Positions 1-8,463 of a stretch of 64,000 nucleotides of DNA are shown here, one piece after another. Location: NCBI GenBank assembly GCA_963728445.1, contig CAVSJO010000007.1, forward strand, positions 248,001 to 312,000, in the 5' to 3' direction. The stretch's first letter is position 1; each line of letters opens with the position of its first letter. The notes under the pieces are model-generated. The model had not been told where the DNA came from. It saw only the letters and a program-made list of their open reading frames with translations, and made no database searches. The stretch is from CAVSJO01 sp963728445 (GTDB lineage Bacteria; Gemmatimonadota; Gemmatimonadetes; Longimicrobiales; RSA9). Position numbers and translations under genes: made by a program.

Positions 1-1
1 C

Positions 2-103
2 ACACCGGAGCGGCCCGGCAGGGTGGTGCTGGACCCGGACTGGAAGATCCTCGACGCGGACCGCTCGAACAACGAGCGGGAGCTGTCAGGCGACGCCGGC
101 TGA
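2..103 (+). CDS. C-terminal end of a truncated gene, possibly M1-type metallopeptidase tail
   Basis: Only the last 33 codons are in the window; the frame is open from base 2 and stops with TGA at 101-103. The readable end contains VVLDPDWKILDADRSNN. This resembles the short extension (D-P-D plus a late L-D-x-x-R-x-N-N) that closes many secreted M1-family aminopeptidase-like proteins, but the similarity is remembered and not computed. The stop codon overlaps the 3' end of the convergent histidine kinase gene by 18 bases, so the two transcripts meet tail to tail. Function is a weak guess; that the frame is coding is fairly likely from its composition. Confidence 0.45.
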   Translation, partial: TPERPGRVVLDPDWKILDADRSNNERELSGDAG

Positions 104-1734
104 TCCGCCCTCGCCGGCGGCGGAGGCGACGTCGCCCTCCTCGAAGTCCTCGCGCGGGATCCGCAGCGTGAACGTCGAGCCTTCGCCGAGGCGGCTCTCC
201 AGCAGGAGGTCGCCGCCGAGCAGCCGAGCCAGCTTCTTCGAGATGGACAGGCCGAGACCCGTGCCGCCGCGGGCGGCTGCGCCCTCGACCTGTTCGAACT
301 CGCGGAAGATGCGCGCGTGGTCCTCTTCCGGGATGCCGGGCCCCGTGTCCCGCACGCAGCACTCGATCCACGCGCCGCCCGGCTCCGTTCCGTCGGCCTC
401 CTCCCGGAGGCACACGGTCACTCCGCCCTCCTCGGTGAATTTGACGGCGTTGCTCAGCAGGTTCAGCAGGATCTGACGCACGCGGGCCGGGTCGGTGACG
501 GCCGGCACGGAGCCATCGGCCTCCACGTCCAGCGAGAGCCCCTTCTCCCGCGCCTGGGGCTCCACGGAGGCGAGGGCATCCTGCAGCAGCGCCCGCAGGT
601 GGGTCGGCTGTCGGGAGATGACGATCTTGCCCGCCTCGATCTTCGAGATGTCGAGCACGTCGTTGATCAGCTCGAGCAGGTGCTCCGCGCTGCGGTTCAC
701 CTTGCCCATCGTCTCTCGCTGCTCGTCGGTGAGCTCCCCGAAGAAGCCGTCGAGGAGGAGCTGGTTGTAGCCGATCAGCGCGTTCACGGGCGTGCGCAGC
801 TCGTGGCTCATGGAGGCGAAGAAGCGGGACCGCTCCCCCATGGCGCGCTCGAGCTGCCGGGCCTGCCGCCGGGTGCGGGCGTGGAGCACGGCGTTCTCGA
901 TGGCGATGGTCGCCTGCCGCGCGACGGCGTGGAGCAGCTCCGCGTCCGATTCACGCTGGAAGCCGCCGTCCCGCTCCGCCAGGATGGCGAGCAGCGCCGG
1001 CGGCATGTCGGCTCGTCGCACCGCCGCCGCGAGGACGGAGCGGATCCCGTCGGCGTTCCGGAGTCTCTCGCCCGGTCTCCCCGAGCTCGTCCACCGGCAC
1101 CTCGGCCGCCGATACGCTCGCGCGCGTCCAGCCACTCGAGCAGGGCTTCCGCGATCTCCGGCGTCTCCGCCTCCGCTCCGTCGAGGCCGGCGGTCGCCTC
1201 GATGCCGGGATCCCCGTCGCCGGACGTGAGGACGAGGATCGCGGCGTCCGCCCGGAAGACGCGGCGCACCTGCTCCGCCACGCGCGCCGCCATGGTCTCC
1301 GGCTCCGATCCGCGGATGAGCGCGCCCGAGACCTGGGCGATCGCCGCCAGCTCGTCCCGGCTGCGCTTGATGCGCACCATCACCCCGACGCGAGCGAGCA
1401 GCTCGCTCCGGCTGCACCCCTTGTTCAGGAAGTCGTAGGCGCCGAGGTCCAGCCCCTTCACTACGAGCTCGTCGGTCGGCGCCGTCGCCGTGAGGAAGAT
1501 GACGGGGATGGGCGCCGTGCGCTCGTCCCGCTTCAGCTCCTCCACGACCTGGAAACCGTCCATGTCCGGCATGTGCACGTCGAGGACGACGACGTCGGGC
1601 CGCCATTCACGCGCGCGCTCCACCCCGTCGGCGCCGCGCGACTCCGTGACGACCTCGTGGCCGGCCTCGGCCAGCGCGGAGGCGACCGTCACGCGCGGGA
1701 TCTTCTGATCGTCCACGACCAGGATGCGGGCCAT
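86..1734 (-). CDS. Receiver-GAF-histidine kinase hybrid, frame-disrupted
   Basis: Read from ATG at 1734, the protein starts with a CheY-like receiver (MARILVVDD, phospho-Asp in VVLDVHMPDMDG, Lys in the NKG segment). A GAF-like domain follows, then a HisKA domain with SMSHELRTP and an HATPase with LLNLLSNAVKFT, DTGPGIP and GGTGLGLSI. The receiver and the first half of GAF are in one frame; the rest of GAF and the whole kinase are in another. The break lies near 1075-1125, where the third frame reads AAEVPVDELGE, so one or two small indels are likely. The ATG overlaps the cheB stop (ATGA), so translation is probably coupled. It is the last gene of the chemotaxis operon. It probably autophosphorylates and signals to receivers in the same cluster. 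Confidence 0.82.
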
Positions 1735-2900
1735 CAGGACGCCTCCCCCGAAGCCGCGGGCGCGCACAGGCGAGCCAGCGTGGGGGCGATCCGGTCCAGG
1801 GGAAGGACCCGTTCCGCCGCGGGCGCTGCGGCGCGTGGCATCCCGAAGATGACCGCGGTCTCCCGGCTCTCGGTGAGCGTGCGGCCGCCCGCGTCCCGGA
1901 CCGCGCGCAGGCCGGCCGCGCCGTCGTCGCCCATGCCCGTGAGCACGACGCCCACGGTCCTGGCGCCCGCCGCCTGCGCCGCGCTCGTGAGCAGCCGGTC
2001 CACGGACGGCCGGTAGAGACCGCGGCCTTCGCCCTGCTCGACGCGCAGCCGGAGCTGGCCGCCGTCCGCCACGATGCTCGCCTGGCAGGCGCCTGGCGCG
2101 ATGAGGATCCGCCCCGGCGTCAGCACGTCGCCGTCGCAGCCTTCGCTGAGCGCGAGGGCGCAGCGGGACGCCAGCCGGCGTGGCCAGGGCGCTCGTGAAG
2201 CCGGCGGGCATGTGCTGCGCCACCACGACGGCGGCGCCGAGATCCGCCGGCAGCGCGGGCAGGATCTGCCCGAGCGCCCGCGGGCCTCCGGTGGAGGCCC
2301 CGATGACCACCACGTCGTAGGCGCCCGCCCGCCCGCCCGCGCCGGGGCGCGTCCCGCTCGCGCCGGGGCGCGTCCCGCTCGCGTCCGGCGCAGCGCCCAC
2401 CCTCTCGCCGCGGCCGGCGCGGGATGATGCGGCTGCGTCGGCTCGTCGGCGGTCCGGCCCGCGCCCGTCGGGCGGCCGGCGTCGCCCGGCTCCAGCGGAC
2501 GCTGTTCCGCGATGCCGCGGATCTTGTCCTGCAGGATGGGCGCGAGGGCGTGGATGTTCATGTCGCGGCCGGCGAGCGTCTTGTCGATGAAGTCGACGGC
2601 CCCGAGCTCGAGCGCCTCCAGCGTCTCGGCGGCTCCCTCCCGCGTTACGCTGCTCAGCAGCAGCACGGCCGTGGGCGTCTCGGCCATGATGCGTCGCAGG
2701 GCCTCGATGCCGTCCATCTCCGGCATGTTCACGTCGAGGATCACGAGATCGGGTCGGAGCTCCCGTGTCCGCTCGACGGCTTCGGCGCCGTTCGACGCCT
2801 CCCCGATCACGGCGGCCAGGCCCGTATCCGCGATCATCCGCCGGACGGCGTGGCGCACGAACGGCGAATCGTCGGCGATCAGGACGCCGAGGGTCTTCAC
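1734..2900 (-). CDS. cheB: CheB protein-glutamate methylesterase, two compensating frame breaks
   Basis: GTG start at 2900, one base after the cheR stop. The N-terminal receiver has IADDSPFVRHAV, phospho-Asp in VILDVNMPEMDG, and a Lys in FIDKTLAG. An Ala/Arg/Pro/Gly-rich linker leads to the C-terminal methylesterase. The catalytic Ser (GASTGGP) and His (AQHMPAGFTSALAT) are read in a different frame from the receiver and from the catalytic Asp (TGMGDDGAAGL). The reading frame therefore shifts inside the linker near 2400 and shifts back near 2175, where one extra C explains the jump from ALAT to RLASRC. The total span is still a multiple of three. CheB demethylates and deamidates receptor glutamates, opposing CheR. 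Confidence 0.85.
   Translation of the reverse strand: MKTLGVLIADDSPFVRHAVRRMIADTGLAAVIGEASNGAEAVERTRELRPDLVILDVNMPEMDGIEALRRIMAETPTAVLLLSSVTREGAAETLEALELGAVDFIDKTLAGRDMNIHALAPILQDKIRGIAEQRPLEPGDAGRPTGAGRTADEPTQPHHPAPAAARGWALRRTRAGRAPARAGRAPARAGGRAPTTWWSSGPPPEARGRSGRSCPRCRRISAPPSWWRSTCPPASRAPWPRRLASRCALALSEGCDGDVLTPGRILIAPGACQASIVADGGQLRLRVEQGEGRGLYRPSVDRLLTSAAQAAGARTVGVVLTGMGDDGAAGLRAVRDAGGRTLTESRETAVIFGMPRAAAPAAERVLPLDRIAPTLARLCAPAASGEAS
2339..2380. repeat. 21-bp tandem duplication in the cheB linker
   Basis: Two exact copies of a 21-bp unit beginning GCGCCGGGGCGCGTCCC sit back to back within the linker between the CheB receiver and the methylesterase domain. A diverged third copy (GCGTCCGGCG) follows. 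The frame change in cheB falls in or near this GC-rich repeat, so it is also a likely place for a copy-number or indel error. Confidence 0.8.
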
Positions 2901-2901
2901 G

Positions 2902-3735
2902 CTAGTCCTCCGGCTTCCTGTAGTAGAGCACGCCGGGCCGGCGCTGGGCGACGAGGCGCGACGGGATGCGGCCGAGCGTCTCGGCGTGGCCGAGGAAGAG
3001 GGCTCCGCCCGGGCGGAGCAGCCGGCAGATGCCCTCGACGGCGCGTCGCGCGGCGTCGTCGTCGAAGTAGATGAGGACGTTGCGAAAGAAGACGGCGTCC
3101 TGGGGCTCCAGCGCTTCGGACCAGTCGGCATCCACCAGGTTGGCCTGGCGGAACTCGACCATCTCCCGGATACGGGCGTCCAGGCGCCAGTGCCCGTCCT
3201 CCTCCTCGAACCACCGGTCCCGGTCGCCGTCCTCGATGGCGCGCAGCGCGTGAGCGCGGAAGAGGCCCTCCCGGGCCCGGGCGAGGGCGGAGGCGTCCAG
3301 GTCGACACCGGTGATCCGGACCGCGGACGGCGGGATCACGCCCGTCTCCCGGATCCGCATCGCGATCGTGTACGGCTCCTCCCCGCCGGCGCACCCCGCG
3401 GACAGCACGCGCACCGGATCCCCGGCGCTCCGGCCCCGCCGCAGCGGCGGAAGCACCTCGTCCACCAGCGTGTCGATCTGCCGGGTCTCCCGAAAGAAGT
3501 AGCTTTCGTTGTTCGTCAGGGCGCTGACCAGCCGCTCCCGCGCGACCTCCCGCTGCGGGTGGAACTTCAGATGGAAGTACAGGCGGTCGAACGTGGCCAG
3601 CCCGAGCTCCGCGCGCCGCGTGTCCAGCCGCGCCCGCAGGATGTCGCGCTTTTCCGGTCCGAAGTGCAATCCGTACTGTCGAGCGAGCCATTCGCTGAAG
3701 AGCCTGTATTCTTCGTCGGTGAACGCGACGGGCAT
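2902..3735 (-). CDS. cheR: CheR chemotaxis protein methyltransferase
   Basis: 277 residues from ATG at 3735, a normal length for CheR. The N-terminal helical domain is followed by a SAM-dependent methyltransferase domain with NNESYFFRE, the SAM-binding loop VLSAGCAGGEEPYT, an acidic ITGVDLDASAL after it, and FFRNVLIYFD. The enzyme methylates glutamates of the adjacent MCP using S-adenosylmethionine. The start overlaps the stop of the HEAT-repeat gene (ATGA), and the stop lies one base before the cheB start, so the cheR-cheB pair is tightly co-expressed. No missing motif was noticed. Confidence 0.95.
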   Translation of the reverse strand: MPVAFTDEEYRLFSEWLARQYGLHFGPEKRDILRARLDTRRAELGLATFDRLYFHLKFHPQREVARERLVSALTNNESYFFRETRQIDTLVDEVLPPLRRGRSAGDPVRVLSAGCAGGEEPYTIAMRIRETGVIPPSAVRITGVDLDASALARAREGLFRAHALRAIEDGDRDRWFEEEDGHWRLDARIREMVEFRQANLVDADWSEALEPQDAVFFRNVLIYFDDDAARRAVEGICRLLRPGGALFLGHAETLGRIPSRLVAQRRPGVLYYRKPED

Positions 3736-5654
3736 CAATCGCTCCGTCGCGCATCGTCGTGGAGGCCGCGCGCGGCCTCTCTCCTTACCAGCGGGTCCGG
3801 ATCCTCGTCCCCGCTGCGGCGAAGGGCATCCGCGACCTCCTCGTCCCCCATCTTCCGCAGGGTTCGGACCGCCGCGAGGCGGATCTCCCAGTCGTCGTCG
3901 TGCAGCGCGTCGAGGAGCCGCGCCCGGGCCTCCGGTGGGGCGATCCGCTGAAGCGCGGCCGCCGCGGTGCGCCGCAGGTCCACGTCGTTGTCGTGCTCCA
4001 TGCCTTCGGCGAGCGGGGAGGCGGCGCGGGCGTCGCCCAGTCGACCCAGCGCCCGCATGGCCGCCGCCTGGATCTCCGGGGCCGGGTCCGACAGAGCCTC
4101 GACGAGCGGAGCGTACGCCGCCTCCGCGCCGGTCTCGCCCAGTGCGTGCACCGCAGCGAAGCGCTCCCCTCCCTCGCCCTTCCTCACCCGCGGCGCGAGC
4201 GTCCGGACCGCCGCTTCGCCGCCGGCGGCGCCGAGCGCCCCGAGCAGCGCCACGCGCACCACCGGGTCCGACTCCCGCTCGAGCGCCGCCGCGATCCGCT
4301 CCCGCACCTCCCGGGCGGGGCAGCAGGCAAGGGCGTCGGCGGCGGCGCCGCGCACGTTCGCGTCCGCGTCTTCGAGCAGGTCGGCAAGCGTCTGGCACGG
4401 CGGCGACGGCATGCGGCCGAGCGACCGCGCGGCGGCGGCCCTGGCGTCCGGATGACCCAGAGCATCCCGAAGCAGTGGCTCGGAGATGGCGGGGTCGGTC
4501 CGCGCCAGGACGTCGCCCGCGGCGTAGCGCGTGGCCTCGTCCTCGTCGGCCAGGTGGTCCGCCACGCGCCGGGCGGCCGCCCGTGAGTTGAGGCCGGGCA
4601 GCGCGCTCAACAGCGACGAGCGGTCCTGCCGCGAAGCCGCGGGCAGGTGGTCGAGCACGGCGTCCACGGCAACCCCGGGGGGAAGCAGGCGCAGCGCCGC
4701 CAGGCAGGCCGCGCCGATGTCGGGATCCCCCCCGTGCTGGACGAGGGCCTCGGCTGACTCCGCGTCCCCGGCCAGTCCCAACAGCCGGGCCGCTTCCTCG
4801 GATCGGTCGGAAAGAAGCTCCTCGCGCAGCGACTCTGTCCTGGCAGCCACCGCCGTCCTCAGCCAGTCCGGAGGAGTGGCCTGCCTCTCTCGCGTCAGGA
4901 TGGTCGCGCACGCGAGCCACGCTCCGCGCGCCAGGCGGTTGTCGGAAGAGCGGGCGGCGCCCCGCAGACTCTCCACCGTTCCCAGGTCGCCGATGGCGCC
5001 GAGCCCATCCAGCGCCGGCTCCGCGAGGAGCGGGTCCTGGAGCGCCTCGAGCAGCGCGGGCGTCGCGCGCTCGTCGCCGATGCGGGCGAGGGCCACCACG
5101 GCGGCCAGCCGCACCCAGCGCGGTCCGGTGGTCGCGGCGTCCCCGAGGGCGTCGACGGCGCGGGCGTCGCCGATCTGGCCGAGGGCTTCGGCCAGCGCGG
5201 CGGAGACGTTCGGCTCGGGGTCGCCGAGCGCGTCGGCGAGGGATCGGGTCGCGGCACGGTTGGCGCTCTCTCCCAGCGCCGTCGCGGCGAGTACGCGGGT
5301 ATCGCCGTCCTCGTCCTGGAGCGCGCGGGCGAGGGCGGAGAGGGCGCGCTCCTCCGCGACCCCGCCGGGGCCGGCGAGGGCCGCCAGCATCGAGCGGGCG
5401 GCGTTGCGTCGGCTGGCGTCGTCCTGCGAACGGAGCGCCGTCATGAGCGGGGCGACCAGGACGTCCGCGCCCTCGACCTCGCCGATGCCACGCAGCACGT
5501 GCTCCCGCTCGGAGGAGGCGGTGGACGAGACCTGGTCGAGCAGAGCCTCCACGAGCCAGGCGCTCCGATTCCTCGAGAGCTCCCGCTCCGCGATGCGCCG
5601 CACGGACTCCGTCGAGTGAGCGGCGATTCGGGTCTCGCCTTTCCGCTCAGACAC
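3735..5654 (-). CDS. HEAT-repeat protein of the chemotaxis operon
   Basis: 639 residues from a GTG at 5654, chosen because it overlaps the MCP stop by eight bases, in keeping with the other junctions of this operon. Nearly the whole chain consists of about 30-residue alpha-alpha units of the PBS-lyase/HEAT type. Typical pieces are VRLAAVVALARIGDERATPALLEAL, split across repeats, and DVDLRRTAAAALQRI. There is no signal peptide or membrane segment. Such proteins are scaffolds or regulators; the position between MCP and CheR suggests that it works on receptor adaptation or array assembly. That role is inferred from context only. Confidence 0.85.
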   Translation of the reverse strand: MSERKGETRIAAHSTESVRRIAERELSRNRSAWLVEALLDQVSSTASSEREHVLRGIGEVEGADVLVAPLMTALRSQDDASRRNAARSMLAALAGPGGVAEERALSALARALQDEDGDTRVLAATALGESANRAATRSLADALGDPEPNVSAALAEALGQIGDARAVDALGDAATTGPRWVRLAAVVALARIGDERATPALLEALQDPLLAEPALDGLGAIGDLGTVESLRGAARSSDNRLARGAWLACATILTRERQATPPDWLRTAVAARTESLREELLSDRSEEAARLLGLAGDAESAEALVQHGGDPDIGAACLAALRLLPPGVAVDAVLDHLPAASRQDRSSLLSALPGLNSRAAARRVADHLADEDEATRYAAGDVLARTDPAISEPLLRDALGHPDARAAAARSLGRMPSPPCQTLADLLEDADANVRGAAADALACCPAREVRERIAAALERESDPVVRVALLGALGAAGGEAAVRTLAPRVRKGEGGERFAAVHALGETGAEAAYAPLVEALSDPAPEIQAAAMRALGRLGDARAASPLAEGMEHDNDVDLRRTAAAALQRIAPPEARARLLDALHDDDWEIRLAAVRTLRKMGDEEVADALRRSGDEDPDPLVRREAARGLHDDARRSD

Positions 5655-7617
5655 GGAACCGGTTGACCGCTTCCGAGAGGCTGCTCGCCTGCCGCGACAG
5701 GTCCCGGGCAGCCTTCGTCATCTCCTGCACGCGCTCCCGCGTGGACCGCGCGCCCTCGCTGATGTTCTCGGTGGCCCGAAGGATCAGGTCGCCGCCCTTC
5801 TTCTGTTCCGACGTGGCCGCGAACACGTCCTGCGTCTGCCGGTTCATGTCCTCCACGGCGGAGATGATCTGACGGCTCGCTTCCGCCTGCTCCCGGTTCG
5901 CGATCAGCGTCTCGTCGGCGATGCGCTGGATGTGCTCCGCCGCCTCGCCCGTCTGACCGGCCGCCCGGATCTGTTCCTCCGTCGCGGTCGCCACCTCCGA
6001 CATGAGCTGGCGGGTCCGGCCCGCAGAGGTCACGATCTTCTCCAGCGCCTCCCCGGCCTCGTCGGCGAGCCCGATGCCGTCCTCCGTCCGTTCCGCCACC
6101 GTGCGGGCCGAGGCCGCGACCTGCTGGACCTCCTCGGCGACCTCACCGATCGTCCCGCCGATCTCCCGCGCCGCCTCCACGGACCGCTCCGCAAGTCGGC
6201 GGATCTCCTGGGCCACCACCGAGAAGCCGCGCCCGTGCTCGCCGGCCCTGGCCGCCTCGATGGAGGCGTTCAGCGCCAGCAGGTTCGTCTGGTCCGCGAT
6301 GTCCTCGATCAGGCCCGACACCCGCCCGATGGAGTCGCTCGTCTCAAGCAGGTGGTCGATCGTGGCCTTCAGGTCCATCATCTCGTGGTGAACCCTGCGC
6401 ATCCCTTCGCCCGAGCGGCTCACAGCTTCGCCGCCGGCCTCCGCGTCCTCGGCCGCCGCCCGGGCGATGCCGCGCGTCTCTTCGACGTGCCGCGCCACCT
6501 GGTTGATCGACGCGACCATCTCGGCGATGGTCGCGGACGTCTGCTCGACGGACGTCCCCAGCGTCTCCGCGCTGGACGCCGTGCGCTCGATGGACTGGCC
6601 CATCTCTGTGATCGAGGAGGACGTCTGGTCCACGGACGCCGCGAGCGCCTCCGCGTTCTGCGCCACCCGGGAAATCTGCGCCGCGATCTCCTCCAGCGAG
6701 CTGGACGACTCCTCCGTGGCGTTCACCTGTTCGTCCACGTTGGTGAGGATCTCCTCCGAGCTGGCCGCGATCTGCTCCGCGGCGGACGCGACCTGCTCCG
6801 TGATGACGTTCACCTTGCTCACGGCGTCGTGCAGGTCCTCGGCCATGCGGTTCATCGTCTCGGCAAGGCGCCCGATCTCGTCCCGGCTCTCGACGGGAAT
6901 GCGCGTCGTCAGGTCGCCGGCGGCGACGGCGGCCGCGAAGTCCACGGCCCGCGACAGCGGCCGGGCGATCATTCTCGCCGCCCACACGGCGACGGCGCCG
7001 CCGAGGACGGCCGCCAGCAGCGTCAGCGCGATGATGACGAGCCGGATCCGCCGGAGCGACGCCTCGAGATCGGTGCTCAGTCGGTCCGCCGCTTCCTGGC
7101 GCCGCGCCTCGAAGGAGGACAGCGCCGCCATCGTCCGGTCGGCGGTGCCGCGCGGCGCCCCCCGGAAGAAGGCGCCCACCGTGTCGTTCGTCAGGCCCGT
7201 GCGGGTCCGCAGCGCGATCCCCGGCTCGGCCACCTCCGACGTCCACGCGTCGTGGGCGCGCTGCAGCTCGTCGAGCTGCCGGGACTGCGCCGGATCCTGG
7301 ACGATCTCGTGGGCCGCCGAGATCGCGGAGCCGAACGCGTCGTCGGCCGTTCGATAGCTCTGGAGGTCCGACGCATCCCCCGACAGCAGATAGGAGCGAA
7401 ACGCGGAGACCTCGTCCGTCATCGCCTCGTCGAGCTGGTCCGCGGCGGCCGTCAGACTGTCCGCCGACGCGTTCTGCCGCTGAAGGCCGTCGATCCGTCC
7501 GGCCTGGACCAGCACCAGCACGCCGACCACGACCATGAAGAAGAGCACGACGCCGAACGCGCCGAGGATCTTCGTCCGCACCGATGCGTCCCGGAACCAC
7601 TGCCGTTCGTCGCTCAT
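5647..7617 (-). CDS. Methyl-accepting chemotaxis protein
   Basis: 656 residues from ATG at 7617, which overlaps the cheW stop (ATGA). Transmembrane helix 1 is at about residues 15-38. A helical periplasmic sensor of roughly 150 residues follows, then helix 2 at about 188-212, a HAMP domain, and a long coiled-coil signalling domain. The hairpin tip near residue 450 reads DQTNLLALNASIEAARAGE, close to the universal MCP signature. The two flanking helices carry Glu/Gln-rich sites where CheR and CheB can act. Being co-encoded with CheA, CheW, CheR and CheB, it is the dedicated receptor of this pathway. The ligand is unknown. Confidence 0.95.
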   Translation of the reverse strand: MSDERQWFRDASVRTKILGAFGVVLFFMVVVGVLVLVQAGRIDGLQRQNASADSLTAAADQLDEAMTDEVSAFRSYLLSGDASDLQSYRTADDAFGSAISAAHEIVQDPAQSRQLDELQRAHDAWTSEVAEPGIALRTRTGLTNDTVGAFFRGAPRGTADRTMAALSSFEARRQEAADRLSTDLEASLRRIRLVIIALTLLAAVLGGAVAVWAARMIARPLSRAVDFAAAVAAGDLTTRIPVESRDEIGRLAETMNRMAEDLHDAVSKVNVITEQVASAAEQIAASSEEILTNVDEQVNATEESSSSLEEIAAQISRVAQNAEALAASVDQTSSSITEMGQSIERTASSAETLGTSVEQTSATIAEMVASINQVARHVEETRGIARAAAEDAEAGGEAVSRSGEGMRRVHHEMMDLKATIDHLLETSDSIGRVSGLIEDIADQTNLLALNASIEAARAGEHGRGFSVVAQEIRRLAERSVEAAREIGGTIGEVAEEVQQVAASARTVAERTEDGIGLADEAGEALEKIVTSAGRTRQLMSEVATATEEQIRAAGQTGEAAEHIQRIADETLIANREQAEASRQIISAVEDMNRQTQDVFAATSEQKKGGDLILRATENISEGARSTRERVQEMTKAARDLSRQASSLSEAVNRFRV

Positions 7618-8078
7618 CCGCTTTCCCCCTCTGCCTGCAGTCCGTCCAGCACCGCGCTCAGGGACAGCAGCGCGACCGGCGCCCGTCCCTCCGCCCGCAC
7701 CACGCCCTCCACCATCCCGGCCGGCAGCGAAGTCACCGTCTCCTGCGGCGCGTCCGCATCGCCTTCACCCGTCATGAGACCCTCCACCCCGTCCACCAGC
7801 AGGCCGACGGACTCGCCCGTCCGCGGCAGACGCACCACCACCAGGCGCCCGTCCTCCGCCACGGGCCGGTCATGCAGGCGGGTTCCGAGGTCCACCACGG
7901 GGAGGATCTCGCCCCGTACGGACGCCACGCCCCGCACCGCCCTCGGCACGTGCGGCACCGCCGTCAGCCGCGGCGCGCGGACCACCTGCACGACGTCGTC
8001 GACGGCCACCCCGTAGAGCGCCTCTCCCACACGCATCGGGACCACGACCCGCGCCCCCTCGACCACGTCAGCCATCAT
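7614..8078 (-). CDS. cheW: CheW-like coupling protein
   Basis: 154 residues; two adjacent ATG codons (8078 and 8075) are possible starts. The chain is a single CheW SH3-like domain, with VVVPMRVGEALYGVAVDDV, VRGVASVRGEILPVVDL and VGLLVDGVEGL at the expected places. It bridges MCP signalling tips to the CheA kinase. The start overlaps the upstream response regulator by 11 bases and the stop overlaps the MCP start, so dosage is set by coupled translation. Confidence 0.93.
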   Translation of the reverse strand: MMADVVEGARVVVPMRVGEALYGVAVDDVVQVVRAPRLTAVPHVPRAVRGVASVRGEILPVVDLGTRLHDRPVAEDGRLVVVRLPRTGESVGLLVDGVEGLMTGEGDADAPQETVTSLPAGMVEGVVRAEGRAPVALLSLSAVLDGLQAEGESG

Positions 8079-8463
8079 CCGCGTCCTCCGTCAGCCGCCG
8101 CACCGTGCTCAGCAGGGCCTCCGGCTCGAGCGGCTTCTGCAGGTACGCCGTCGCGCCGGCGTCGAGCGCGGTCCTGCGATCGGCGTCCGCCGATTCCGTC
8201 GACACCACCACCACCGGCTGCCTCTCCAGCCCCAGCTCGCCCCGCAGTCGCCGGATGAACGAGACTCCGTCCATGCGCGGCATGTTGATGTCCACGATGA
8301 AGAGGGCGATGTCCGCCTCCTGCGCGGCACGGTCGAGCCCCTCCATGCCGTCGCCGGCGAAGCTGACCGCCAGTGACGGCTCGCCGCCGAGCACGACCCC
8401 GTAGAACTTCCGCATCGTCGGGCTGTCCTCCACGATGAGGATCTTGCGCGCCTCACCCGCCAT
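8068..8463 (-). CDS. Single-domain response regulator (CheY-like)
   Basis: 131 residues, one receiver domain. The acidic pair is in ILIVEDSPTMRKF, the phospho-acceptor Asp in FIVDINMPRMDGVSF, the conserved Thr in VVVSTESAD, and the conserved Lys in AYLQKPLEPEAL. There is no output domain. The start overlaps the end of cheA by 11 bases, which makes it the natural phosphorylation target of this CheA. It could be the pathway output or a phosphate sink competing with the receivers of CheB and of the terminal hybrid kinase. Confidence 0.93.
   Translation of the reverse strand: MAGEARKILIVEDSPTMRKFYGVVLGGEPSLAVSFAGDGMEGLDRAAQEADIALFIVDINMPRMDGVSFIRRLRGELGLERQPVVVVSTESADADRRTALDAGATAYLQKPLEPEALLSTVRRLTEDADDG

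Noticed and set aside
86..2900. Treating the histidine kinase and cheB as true pseudogenes
   Set aside because: Both genes keep all catalytic motifs and coupling overlaps, and the breaks are single-base indels in GC runs; sequence error is the simpler explanation.
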